Positions 23,343-34,180 of a stretch of 64,000 nucleotides of DNA are shown piece after piece. The notes under the pieces are model-generated. The model did not search any database. It was not told the DNA's origin and worked only from the letters and a program-made list of their open reading frames with translations. Position 1 is the stretch's first letter. Each line of letters starts with the position of its first letter. Source of the stretch: Hymenochaete sp. R1 (Eukaryota; Basidiomycota; Agaricomycetes; Hymenochaetales; Hymenochaetaceae); contig JAFREE010000015.1 of the NCBI GenBank assembly GCA_019400425.1, forward strand, positions 223,471 to 287,470, written 5' to 3'. The position numbers were made by a program, and so were the translations under genes.

Positions 23343-25579
23343 ATGAAGTCCATGTTTTCGCGTTTACTGCGGCCGTCTCTCAGCTTCAAATCCTCAAGCT
23401 TCATCTTATCCGCTCACCTGCCAACGATGTCCAAACTCAGTTCATTGTCCTATACTCCTCCTGACCACCTAAAAGAATACCCTTCACTGAACCCACAAGC
23501 CCTACATCCACTCAGAGACCCCCCTCCAAGCTTGCTCTCAAACCCGCCTCCACTGCCTGTCGAAGCAAAGCAAAGGCTCTCGCAACCTAGTCCTCTTGAA
23601 GGCTTTCATTTCTCAACACACATTGTGCCGGCTGCGTATCCAAGGACTTCGCCCTATGTTCCAATCTCAGACATTACTCAACGTTTCATCGACACTACTG
23701 ACCGAAAGAAACGCGTCGAGCTTGTGAAGGGCGTGGCAGAAGAGTTTAAAGAGTCAAAGAGGCAATACTACAAAGGTGTCCCTCCTGATGAACAGGAAGA
23801 CCGTCTGCTATGGGCTTGTGTCAATAGATTCTGGCCAAAGGAGGCTCGTCCTCCAGGCTCAAAGGGTATTACACTCTTCCTTTCACATGCGAACGGCTTC
23901 TCGAAGGAGGTGAGTACTTCTGCCCATTTATTGATCTATCAACTCACATCTCGCTTCGGAAGACATGGGAACCATTCCTTCGTAGGCTCTTGAATCTTGT
24001 ACGATCAAATCATGCGCTGTACATCGACGAGATCTGGTCCTTTGAACCAGTCCAACATGGTGACTCTGGCCTCCTTAACGAAGGGAAGCTTGGCATACTC
24101 TGTGAGTAGCTGGGCCATCGTTTCTTATCCTACAGACAAAGCATCGACTGATCATCATTTGTCAGATGACTGGAGAGACAACGCGAGAGATTTCATCAAT
24201 TTTCTGACGTGCTACCTTCCCGACCTATCAACCTCCTGTGAGACCGCACTACCAACCCATCTCCCACGTCTATCCAGCTCCAAAGCTCAATCACGGATTC
24301 GTGACGGCTTCGCCGACCGCACCCTCGTGTCGGTATGTCATTCGTTCAGCGCGACAGCATCGTGAGTCGTTTCGACGTATCTGCTATGCATAACCAAGAA
24401 TCCCTAAGTTTCCATTCCTTTTGAAAACCGGGCTATGAACGAATCGTGCGCTGTAAAGGGTCCTTGCAGCCGCTAGCAATCCTCAACTCTTCTCTCGCAT
24501 GGTCCTCGTCGATCCCGTCATCGTCCCACCAAGTCACGACCGTTCCCATGTGATCCACAATTTCCTCGTCAACACAATGATCCGACGACAACGCTGGCCT
24601 TCAAGGTGACATCCATCCCTCCTTTCATATTTATCATATTGTTCAAATAAGCGGTACCCACGTCCGTTCACTTTAGGGAGGACGCCTATCGACTCCTCAA
24701 GTCCTCCCCTTTCTTCGGTGCCTTTCATCCCGAAGTGCTCGAAAACTACGTCAAATACTGCCTTACGCCGGTCGCAGACGGGAGAGGTGTCCGTCTCAAA
24801 GAGACTGCAATCCAGGTAAAGAAAATCTTCTTCCACTCTCTGACCCCAAGGTATACCTATGATCAGGCTGTCAAACCGTCGTTTCGTTTCGATGGCCGAT
24901 TAACTCTCAGCTAACCATCTTGATTTCTTGAATCCTTCGTGTCTTTTGTCGTCCGATTTCTCACGTTTTCCGCACCATACAACACGTAAACAGGAGTCAG
25001 CGGTGTTCAACGAGTCTATCGTCTCGTCCGAGGCCTTCGAACGAATCGCGTCCATTGACCCTCGGATCAACTTGTTTTGGATCATGGCGGAAGACGACCC
25101 GGGAAACAGGATGTGCGTACACGCCTAAACAGACACTTTCGCCCGACTGTTTGAGCGAAAGTACACTTTATGTCCCTTGTGTTCGTAAACTGACGTGAGC
25201 GCTTTCTTTCTCTTTAGTACGGGCGGGAAGGACGGGGCTCGAGAGACGGTCTGGAAGAGACCGGTCAACTCGAGGAATGTGCGGATCAAGTCTGCTGGAC
25301 ACCTGGTACGTCCCGATGCGAACTTTGCACTTGCTTGCCTGTAACTGCGACTAAACTTCACTTTCCCCCCTCTATTTTCCCACTCTTTCTGTCTTGAAGA
25401 TCGCACAAGAGAAACCAGACGAGCTAGGTACGAGTTTATTGGCACATTGCCGATGCTGACGTATGTTGATCTTGATTCTTCTAATACAAACAGCCCGAGA
25501 GGTAGCTGCCTTCCTCAACGAGATGCCCTCATCGAAATCGAGTGCTACCCCAGTCAAGACGATACATGCGCGCCTGTGA
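23343..25579 (+). CDS. Alpha/beta hydrolase with peroxisomal-type C-terminus (paralogue 2)
   Basis: Paralogue of the hydrolase at 17045-18917. Two in-frame starts are possible. ATG 23343 adds an Arg/Ser-rich, acid-free leader of 28 residues (MKSMFSRLLRPSLSFKSSSF...) that looks like a mitochondrial presequence. ATG 23427 (MSKLSSLSYTPP) aligns with the paralogue start. Shared motifs are HFSTHIVPAAYPRTSPY, LSHANGFSKE, WSFEPVQHGDSG, WRDNARDFINFLTCYLPD, MVLVDPVIVPPSHDRSH and VRIKSAGHL with the likely catalytic His. The nucleophile elbow reads VCHSFSATAS, where the paralogue has AHSMGG, so the Gly after the Ser region is replaced. The protein ends KTIHARL before TGA at 25577-25579, again a PTS1-type ARL. 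Confidence 0.85.
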
Positions 25580-26137
25580 CCTGTGATCAAACCTCCAGCT
25601 GACACTGGCAAAGCTGAAAGGGTGACTTAGGTAGTCCATTATTTCTCGATTCTTAGGGATGTGCGTAAACGTGCTCGCTCTACGGGCACGATGGACGGAA
25701 AATTTAGACAAATAACTGTAATATATTGGTATGGATCGCGTATCCCCTCTCGACTTAGTCAGTGTCCATATCTGTGTATGTAGATTAGTAGATTCCTTTC
25801 TTGATAATTGTATACGTACTTCGACCTGCTGAGAAACCCTTTTCTTGATAGAGTATGTTCGGAAGCTGGATTTTTGTACTGAGTGTGGTCCATCATAAGT
25901 ATCATCAAAGGGAACTTAGATGAACAAAGGTATATTCTTGATGGAATGGGCCTTATAACGTGTCTTCTGTTGATAAGTGAGTATGTCCATCGAGTCTCGA
26001 TAACTATGTACTTGGGATCTTGAGGCGGGATGTCTCCGCAAAACATACATTCACAAGGTCAGCCATCTTCCATCTATGATTACTCACTGACGACGCCAGT
26101 AAAGTCGAGATACATCTCATACCTCTCCTTCCTCTCC
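25580..26137. other. Intergenic, convergent 3' flanks
   Basis: About 560 bases between alpha/beta hydrolase 2 (+) and the Yip1-family gene (-). No gene or repeat recognised. Confidence 0.5.
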
Positions 26138-27340
26138 TCAGATTAAACCCATCATCATCTTAGCCCCAGCAGGCCCCTCCCCAGGCTGATCCACCCCAAG
26201 CGGATCACCAATCTCCGGCTTCTCTACATAATACGAAAAGAACAAAACCTTGAAAGTCAACGCCAGCGCAAGGTGCAGCGCAGCGATGATAACGACGAGC
26301 GCGCGAGGCCCTTTCGAGTCTGCGGACGCGAGAACGGGGTAGACGTTTGCGAGGAGGAAGTAGCCTGAGAGGAGAGCTGCAGCACCGACCAGCGTCCAGC
26401 GGACTATAGGTTCGGGGATGACACAGAGGGCCTAAGATGGATATTATAGTCGTCAGAAAACAGAGGAACCGAGCGAACAGACGAAGAGAAGATCGAAAAA
26501 CCCACAGCAACGGGGATCCAAACAAACTGCCCATACCCCCACACCGCAACCGCCTCCACCAAACTCCAATCGCTCACGCCCATATACCTCAGACTGCCCC
26601 ACAGCACCGTGGGTAGGCCCAATCCGTACGCATACACGAGCGAGACGGCGATGGAGAGGAGTTGGAAGTTGTAGTCGTATTGGGCGGAGGGGTGAGAGAG
26701 GTAGGAGGAGATGGAGGCTGCGAGGGAGGAGAAGACGAAGAGAGCGAAGATGACGGTAGTGAGAGTCCAGAAGGGTCCGTAGAGGTCTGGGGCGGGGGAG
26801 AGGAAGGTGGAGACGTAGGTTGGGGCGGCGAGGGGGTTGAGAGTTGCGACGCAGCGTTTGAGGACCTAAAAGGAGCATTGCGATTAGTTTGTAAGCTCGT
26901 GGCGAAGTGGAATACAGCGTTGGGACATGAGAGAAGGATCATACCATTACTGTGTCAACGTCGAAGTATTGTTGATAATAGTCGAAAGTCCAAAAGCCCG
27001 ACTTGCGCATTTGAGGCTGATCATTCAGGTATCCTAGCTATTCAATGAGACTGCTGTATTCAAAAGACAACACGAGTTCCACCGCTCACCTCTGCTCACG
27101 TTTCCAGATGCACGTCCTTCCCTCGTCTCGTTCGGCAAAAAAGCTGCATGGGATACCTAGTCAGTAATGTCTGCAATCCGATGTCTCTGCAAATGCATCT
27201 TGACGCGTCACGAACACTTGAACTCGAGGCCATCTCCTTCCTCTGCTCGCTTTGGATCATTAGGTCTAGGCAATGAATGAGAGAGAACGGCGCATATTTA
27301 CCTCGTCTGCTTCTATGGGGGTATATCCTGACGCCATCAT
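26138..27340 (-). CDS. Yip1-family Golgi membrane protein (Yip5/YIPF1-2-like)
   Basis: Multi-pass membrane protein of the Yip1 domain family, which binds Rab GTPases and acts in ER-Golgi and Golgi traffic. The first exon codes for MMASGYTPIEADE. Later exons give RGYLNDQPQMRKSGFWTF, then DYYQQYFDVDTVMVLKRC, the conserved cytosolic entry to the domain. Hydrophobic segments follow: DLYGPFWTLTTVIFALFVFS, FQLLSIAVSLVYAYGLGLPT, the family motif VAVWGYGQFVWIPVA, and two C-terminal helices ending in PRALVVIIAALHLALALTFK. Five membrane segments match the family. The stop is at 26138-26140 (MMMGLI end). One upstream splice site, near EFK/SFLPNE, is uncertain. The start could be 27340 or the adjacent 27337. 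Confidence 0.85.
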
Positions 27341-27833
27341 GCGCTTCAAGGTGGACGTTATTTGAATGCTTTGGTGGGTTGTTCGACTTGTTGCGGCGTC
27401 GCTGCTTGCATAGACGATCGACACTCGTTACTTAAAATGAAACTCCGTACATCCCGGAGTTAATACTCTTAATGACGCTGAACGCTGAACACAGACTTCC
27501 CCTCATGCATAGTTACATGCACAAAACCTTCAAAAGTTCAACACATGCCCAATCGATTTTTTGGTACACCAGAAACGCAAACTATGTACTGTTACACTAA
27601 TGAAGTGTTCAAAGGGAGTCCGTGATTATATGAAAGAGTCCGAAAGCGTCATGAGTCCGAAAGATGAAGTGGAGTTCGTTACAAAGTGGAGTTCATCAAC
27701 AAATGGAAGGTCCGTGAGCAACAAAAGAAGTCCCAGAAGTGCTAATTTTTGTCTGCGCTCGTTCAGAGTTCGTTAAGTTAGGCATTGGCGTGTTTGGATC
27801 ATTGGTGACAGAAGAACGAAGATCTCTCATCCA
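27341..27833. other. Intergenic with scattered AGTCCG repeats
   Basis: About 490 bases between two minus-strand genes. Between 27615 and 27735 the heptamer-like GAGTCCG/AGTCCGAAAG recurs three to four times and GTGGAGTTC twice. No coding frame is convincing. Confidence 0.45.
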
Positions 27834-28819
27834 TTAGGCGGTGGACGCAGCCACAATGGAGAAGTCCGGGCTGATGTTTCCGGAATCGCCAAATACTGTA
27901 GAACACGAAAAAAACAAAAACAAAAAAGGAGCAAATGGAGCTCGGTCAGCCACCATCATCGAATATCAAACGACAACATTATACTCACGAGTGATCTCGT
28001 AGTCTCCGGGAGCGACATCAGGGACAGTGAAACTAACGAATCCCGCGCGAGGGTCAAAGCCTTCCGCAAGGGGATCGTCTACAATATCAAAACATGACGT
28101 CAATCCACAACAAATCATCATGAACCGGGTATATTTTACGTACCAAGCGATCCTTTGCCGGATGGAACGATCCTTTGGTTCTGGTCGAGCGTGACGAAGA
28201 AGCCGTTTGAAATGGACTCGGGAGCGTCAGCGGTCTCCCATGTCACATTCACCGTAGACCCGACGACCCAGACCGTCGCGGCATTGGGCGAGAGGATAGT
28301 CGGCACCCAGACATCACGCTTCTCAATTTCAGATTCGTCGGAGGCGTCAGTGGGGGCAGATGCAATGGTGAAGAACGGGCTTCGGTTACCGGAATCGCCG
28401 AACACTGACAAAAAAAAGGTCAATGACTAAAGGCCAGAATATGCAATATAATTAATGTGAAACTCACGAGTGATCTGATAATCGTCGCCGGTTTCAATGT
28501 CTGGAACAGTAACTTCAACCCAACCAGTACGGAGATCGAAGCCCTTGGCGAGTGGTTCGTCTATACTTCCGGGACCTTCAGTGACCGTCAAGCCACCCTT
28601 GTTGAGAGTGACCAAAGCTCCATTGGAGATCAGAGCAGGTTGGTCGCTAGTGTCCCAGGTGACGTTTACAGTCGTTCCGATTTGCCAGACTGTGTTAGCG
28701 TTGGGAGAGATGATGGTGGGGCTCCAGACGTCTCGCCTAGTAGCGCCGACGGGAGCGGCAGAGGCGGGAGAGCAGAAAGCTGCGATGGCAGCGGTGATCG
28801 TGATGAGGGAGGCGAGCAT
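27834..28819 (-). CDS. Secreted protein with two Kre9/KNH-like modules
   Basis: Small secreted protein of the fungal Kre9/KNH (Ser/Thr-rich, Ig-like) group linked to the cell wall. Exons (minus strand) are 28819-28468, 28404-28144, 28078-27989 and 27895-27834, giving 254 residues. ATG 28819 gives a signal peptide (MLASLITITAAIAAFCSPAS). Two homologous modules follow. Each runs from RDVW.PTI(I/L)SPNA.TVW..G(S/T)TVNVTW, through an S/N..F or ALVTL strand and DEPLAKGFD/DDPLAEGFD, to ITLFGDSGN..P.F(T/S)I. The two modules are separated by a short Ser/Asp-rich linker with Lys-Arg (EIEKRDVW), a possible Kex2-type site. The last intron of both modules falls at the same ITL|FGDSG position, so the module was duplicated with its intron. 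No GPI signal is evident at the C-terminus (VAASTA). Confidence 0.85.
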
Positions 28820-28934
28820 GTTATCGTTAAGCGTGTTCGTCAATAAAGGTCGTTAAAAAAAGAGGCGGACGAGGATGTGGATGGATTGATAGGATGGGGG
28901 GTGAAAAGAAGAGGGAATGGGGTTGGAGAAGGGG

Positions 28935-28942
28935 TTTATATA
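28935..28942 (-). promoter_or_regulatory. TATA box of the Kre9/KNH-like gene
   Basis: TATATAAA on the minus strand, 116-123 nt before the start codon at 28819. Confidence 0.5.
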
Positions 28943-30545
28943 TGCAAGGACGGGATCTAAAATGAGATGAATTTCGGAAGCGGGCGACTGTGGCCTGGGT
29001 TCGCCTAAGTAAGCTGTGTTTATGTGACGCACCACAGCCATATCCATCCCATCGTCGCATGCGAGTCCGCGAATGGACGGAGGCCTAAGGGGAGTCCAGA
29101 TGGCCCATGGAAAACACAGGAAGGCGAGAGTCGACCGGCCAAACATTACCGAGAGCGGAATCCTCCACGAAACCCGCGCTCAGTACGAAGATTTTCGGGC
29201 TTTGGACTCGTATAAGCCATCAAAAATGTTTCCGTCACATTCCATTCATTTTCTCTGTTTGGTCGACCCTTGGACTTTGGAGTTCTTCGAGGAGAGAGAT
29301 GGGGTTCAGAAGGCCAATATTGCCCAGGATGCCTTGCGACTCGGCGCCAAACGGACGACCAGGACTCGGTCAATCAAACCTTTCAACCCTCTTGAGCCTG
29401 AGTCTCCCGACTCCCTTCTCTTCCACCCCATCATCCTGGAGGTGAAATTCAGGGAAATGTTGTGATAAGGGGAAGGCAATGTTTGATTTTTGCAGTTTCT
29501 GTGCATCGCGGGCTGGAAAGGAGATGTGCGACATGTGCGATCGTAGCTTCGAGAGCGGTCACAAGGTGGGATATGAAGATGACTAGTACTGTGTTGTCCA
29601 TCCGATTTCATACGGTACGGCGCATCTCACCCGGAATGCTTCCAACTTCCAACCAACTTGTCCGGACCCTTTTCTTGGCCTCTCATACGGACAGAATCCA
29701 CCGAACAAAGCTTCCGCAAAGTCGAAATGGTGGAAAGCTGTCTGTTCTCACTGTGACTGTAGTTTCCTGCCGGGCAGCTCAGCCAAACCAGAAACCCGCT
29801 CATGCACGAAGTGAAATGAGTTGTTTGCTGAACAACGGGAAATGAGAGCAGTGCTACGATTCGGAGACTCCGGAAGAAATCGCCTTTCTCCTCATCTCCC
29901 TTTGACAACGACACAATGACCAAACGGGATTTCTGTGTACATTTGTGGACGTGGACACGCGCAGAGGCAGAGGAGCCTCACCTCGGCGTTCATTCGATAT
30001 CTCGTGTTGGTGTTTCAGATCGGGTAGAATGGGCTTGTTCATGCGGCGTTTGTGCTTTGGCGTGCAGTGAGCAGTGAAGGGCGAAAAGGGGTCATTCAAG
30101 AGGTTTAGGGTAGGGTAGGCAGGGTGAAGCAAAAGGTGAAGCGTGAAGCGAAAAGCTCGGTTCGGATCGAAGAGGTGTGGCTCTTTCGTGAAAGCGGTTT
30201 ACCGTTTACGCAACGAGTGGACATAGGGAAGATGAAGCTGTGGTAGCTGTGGCGCGTCGAAATTAATATCGGCATGAAGGGTCTTTTGGATCTCTCGAGA
30301 CACTGGACACGCGTACACAACTGAAGTCATCATCCATCTCATAATCCCTTTGTTTGTTAAACTAACGGACTAAACCATTACACATCACACACGTCATACA
30401 TAAAAAGTGAGACAATGAGAGGTGATTGAAGGCATCGCATTACTTTTCTTATGGTACGATATATTACACACAGCAAAGAGTGAAAATAATCAGAGAGACT
30501 ATCATGAGCATTCGTAACAGGAGTATCCTGAACACCAAACCCAGT
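28943..30545. other. Intergenic, 1.6 kb, with a Cys-rich broken frame
   Basis: Between the Kre9/KNH-like gene start and the 3' end of the FHA gene. The only suggestive coding signal is a Cys-rich plus-strand frame at 29446-29814 interrupted by one stop (listed separately). The rest holds only short overlapping frames without family similarity. Confidence 0.45.
29446..29814 (+). pseudogene. Cys-rich frame with one internal stop; possible pseudogene or missed exon
   Basis: One plus-strand frame reads through a Cys-dense first part (CCDKGKAMFDFCSFCASRAG, then CDMCDRSFESGHK) to a TAG at 29584-29586. It continues in the same frame for 75 more codons, including WWKAVCSHCDCSFLPG and ending SCTK before TGA at 29812-29814. 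The C-x2-C, C-x2-C and C-x2-C-x-C spacings resemble zinc-binding knuckles. No ATG-led, intron-compatible model removes the stop cleanly. It could be a decayed gene, an exon pair whose intron I cannot place, or chance. I do not recognise a family. Confidence 0.2.
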
Positions 30546-33500
30546 TCACTTTTTCGTTCTCGCACGCGTTGCTCTCGGAGCAGCAAAAGACTCGTCCGAC
30601 GACGCTTTCGACTTCACAGTCCTACTCGGGGGTTTCTTCGTACTACTCGTAGCAGGTGTTGGTAGTTTACTTTGACTAGCTGGAGCCCGACTACCCTGCC
30701 TCGTCGCAGGCGTTCGAGCTTTCGAAGCAGGCTTCTTTCCTTCTGTATTTGCGTCGCCAGACTCGGACGTCGGACTATGTTCGGGCGTGTTCTCCTTATT
30801 CTCCCTATTCGCAGCATCGTCTACCCCCGTCGAATCCGAAGCCGCCCCTGACCTTGTCGGCCGTTTGGCTGACCCAGTGCCCTCTGAGGAAGCAGGGGTG
30901 CGTCTCCGGGGGTTGCTGTTAGCTGGAGCTGAATCGTCCATACTGCTCTCCGTCTCCGTCCGCGTTCTCCGGGCACGGCCCGCAGCCACAGTAGGCTTCC
31001 GCGCCGGTGCAGGCCCTGACTCAGGTAGGCTCAACTCCTCATCCTCGGGAATGGTCTCCACGCCCGACGCAGCTTTCTTCTGTGCCTTCCCAGCTGGTAG
31101 CTCTGCATCAACGTCGCTTTCGGGATCAGCGCTGCGTGAACGCGCTCGCGTGCTCCGGCGTGTTGCAGGCCCCCCTTCAGCTTCCTCGGACTGGACGGAA
31201 TTTGTCCGGTTCGTTCTGCTGCGAGGTTTTGCTGGTGCGTCACCATTTTCTTGTCCAGATCCTGCCGCTGACGGTTCTGTGCGGGATCTTGTACGAGATC
31301 TTGTCGTCGAATCTTTTGAGGATGGTTTCGCCGATACATGGACTGGTTCTTCAGCCTTGACACGTGCCGGACGACCACGTTTAGGTAACGTGTCCGCACC
31401 TTTGGTTCTCGTATCCGCCTAAAACGTCATAACATAAGTCCATTTATTACAAACATATTCATCAAAAGGAAGCTTACATTCGTATCCTTGTCTGACCCGG
31501 AAGTTGTGCGACGTGCACGCCCAGTCCGATGCACTACAGCACCTTCTGGGACATTCGGATTTGCTCGTAGTCGTTTCGGAAGCACGATAGGGTTTGAGTC
31601 AGGAGTGGCTTCGTCGTCAGCCATAGTCGACATGTCAGTAGGGGTTCCGTGCGTTCGGACAAGCTCTCCCCGCAAGCCTTTACTCCGAGTGAGATTTCGA
31701 CTCGTCGATGGAGGCTTGCGGGATGAGCTTGCCTTTGGAGGCGCCGTTTCCTGTTCTTCGTCTTCTTCAATGCCTTCCAAAACGCCTCTGAGCTGAGCGG
31801 ATCTTCCCACGTCAGGGTTCGAGTCGGAGCCAGGGTTTTGGTCGATTAGCATCATCTCAGAGATACCATCAAAGGCTGGAGTGGGTGGTACTTGTTTTTC
31901 GGAGAAGAGTTGACGGACACCATCTAAACGAGGCGTACTAGGACCTTGAGGTTCACGGAAAAGATCTCGAACTCCATTGAAGGCTGGTGTTTTGAGACCC
32001 CCTGGTTCTTGAGGCTTCCCAAACATAGTCCGTAGCTCATCGAACTGTGGCGTCTGAGGGGGTTGTCCTCCAAGCGTCGTAGTGTTTTCATCTCTAGTTT
32101 GATCCACATCCATAGCGTAAGATGTCTGGAATGGATTTTCCGAGTCGTCTTCACGCTTCATTATGCCCACAAATGGAAGGATGCGAGCGGCTGGAGCTAG
32201 AAGCGAGAATGCTTTCTCCGGTGAAGGTATTGGTTCACCATCACGGCCCATATCACGACTTATGCGAGGCCTTGTCGGTGACAGTGACGCTCTACGTTGC
32301 GCGAGCTGAGTTTCCATCCTCTTTAACACTATTTGCGTATCCTCGCCTTCATCAATGTCTTTGCTGAGTGTTTTGAAAGGGGAATCTGGGACTTGCGAGT
32401 GCACAGGAACCGGAACGAGCGTTTCGTGCTCAGATAATTTTGCAAGGAAACCACCACCAATAACAGGATCCGGTAACGAAAGCGCAGATTTTCGCCTTTC
32501 AAGAATTGCCTTCTCGGTCGAAAATGTCAGAAGCTCATCAATAAGCATTGCGTGTCAACCTCACCTTTCGTTCCTCGTCTGTGACCTCACGACGTTTGGA
32601 AGGTGAGAGAGGTGGTTTTATTTGCGCCTCATTCATACCACTTTCTGCCGGCTCGTCTTTTACAGATGATGCATTAAGCGCTACGTCCGAATTGAATGTA
32701 TATCCGGGTGGTGGTCGTTGAGGTCCCGTTCTTCTACGCTCGGCTGCTTCCCTTGGAGGGCGCTGCGCGAACAATTGAGGCTGAGGCGTCATGAACGAAC
32801 CCAGTGGGCGGATAGGGCCGATTTGTGTAGGAGTAGTTCCATGGTCTAGGGAAGCATCATCCATCTCTTCGTCTCGTGTGAAATCGGTGGCCTAGTTTAG
32901 ATCATATTAGTGATTGCATGTTATGGAAATGATGACGCTCACATCTGCGATGTCTTGTTCGCCAGTTCGAGGCTGGTCGATGAAAGGATTTACGTCCGCC
33001 TCTTCCATTTGTTCGTTGTGCTCTACCGAGTCATCTTCTTGAACACCTTCTTCTGACTCGCCTGATACTTCAAGAATACTGTTGACGACTTCGTCTTCTT
33101 CTTCAGCCTCCCCTTCCGCATCTTCATCTAGATTGATTTGTGTGAATTGAGGATTAACTGTGGCCTTTTGTCGCTGTGTTTCTTCTCGCATATAAGCATT
33201 TCGCTGGGCAGAGCGAATGAGAACGGCACGGTGCAGCGAGGGCATTGAGCGACGGGGTGTTCTAGGAGGAGCTTGCGAGCGCACTGGAGTCGGAGAAGGA
33301 GGATGGTTCACTTTCTCTTCTGTGTCCTCAAGAATCACTAAGTCCTGGTCCTCTTCGTAGACACGTGGTCGATCGCTACAGACCAGCGTCACCGGCAAGT
33401 CATTGTTCGCTAGTTTCAACGGGCTCTGGAGCACTCTGAGGTTCTCTCGTGGGTAAGGCGAGGGAGCCGGGGAAAAGACCTGAGCACATTGCACGAGGCT

Positions 33501-33923
33501 CATACGCACGCTCTTGCGGCGGGTCGCAGCTGGAGTAAACAGTTGAGGCCTCAACGCCTTTGGGGGATAGTTGAAGATGAATCGCTTCTTGAAGATCTCG
33601 AAGATACTGTTGTTTGGCAATGGGACTGATACTGTACTACCTGTCATACCAAGTGCTGTTGGTTTCGCAGGATAGACTGAACATCCATCAACGATGACCC
33701 CATTCGAGCCAAAGACTTGAAGAATGGCCTTGCGCTCCTCAAAAATGATCTTGCAATGGAGCGGGCTAACTTCGGGATAGTACAGCCTGACGCTGCAGTT
33801 GGAGTCACGCCCGAATGAGACCTCCTCGTCATCGATGGGATAAGCGGCGACCACGCTTGATTGCTCGCGCTGCTTCAGCAGTCGTATCGTGCCATATTTG
33901 CCAACTTCTGCCGGATCCGCCAT
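30546..33923 (-). CDS. FHA-domain nuclear protein with Ki-67-like repeats
   Basis: Exons (minus strand) 33923-32943, 32891-32565, 32509-31478 and 31418-30546 give 1,070 residues. Start ATG 33923 begins MADPAEVGKYGTIRLLKQ. Residues about 10-110 are a forkhead-associated domain, a phosphothreonine-binding fold: VSFGRDSNCSVRLYYPEVSPLHCKI carries the GR, S and H of the FHA signature, then GSNGVIVDG. Next come SP/TP-rich stretches, an acidic run, and DEERKAILERRKSALSLPDP. Four tandem copies of TP-x-(F/L)-(D/N)-(E/G)-(L/V/I)-(R/S)-x-(M/L)-(F/M) lie at 31850-32053. The last 350 residues are Arg/Lys/Ser/Thr-rich and disordered, ending ATRARTKK. The layout recalls Ki-67 (FHA, LF-TP repeats, basic tail). 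Orthology is an inference. Confidence 0.85.
31850..32053 (-). repeat. Four tandem TPxFDGVRxLF protein repeats
   Basis: Inside the FHA-domain gene. The four units read TPQFDELRTMFGKPQEPG, TPAFNGVRDLFREPQGPS, TPRLDGVRQLFSEKQVPP and TPAFDGISEMM. Spacing is 17 to 20 residues. Each begins with a Thr-Pro (possible CDK site) and has a short amphipathic helix-like core. Confidence 0.85.
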
Positions 33924-34180
33924 GAGATTTGATGTGCTTCGAGCTACCAGACGAAGGACACAGCAGCAAGGGGGTGAAGCGGAGAGGTGGGTAAGAACGA
34001 ACGTTACGAAGTGTGGTTGTTGCTTGGGAAACGGACACGAATTGTTCACTATTTTCACGTGACCGTGAAGGCTCTGCATTTCATTTCCTGTCTTTCCTTT
34101 CTAGGAGGCACGGTCTTTCCTGTGTTTCTTAGCCTTCTACTCCTACCGTCATAGAGCTCCGAACCATCTTTAGAGCTTCA
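33924..34180. promoter_or_regulatory. Short divergent promoter, FHA gene and TBCC
   Basis: The start codons at 33923 (-) and 34181 (+) are separated by only 257 bases, so the two genes probably share a bidirectional promoter. No TATA box is evident. Confidence 0.5.

Noticed and set aside
26453..27048. Pro/Ser-rich and Gly/Glu-rich frames over the Yip1-family gene
   Set aside because: Alternative frames of the membrane-protein exon; their skewed composition follows from its codon use.
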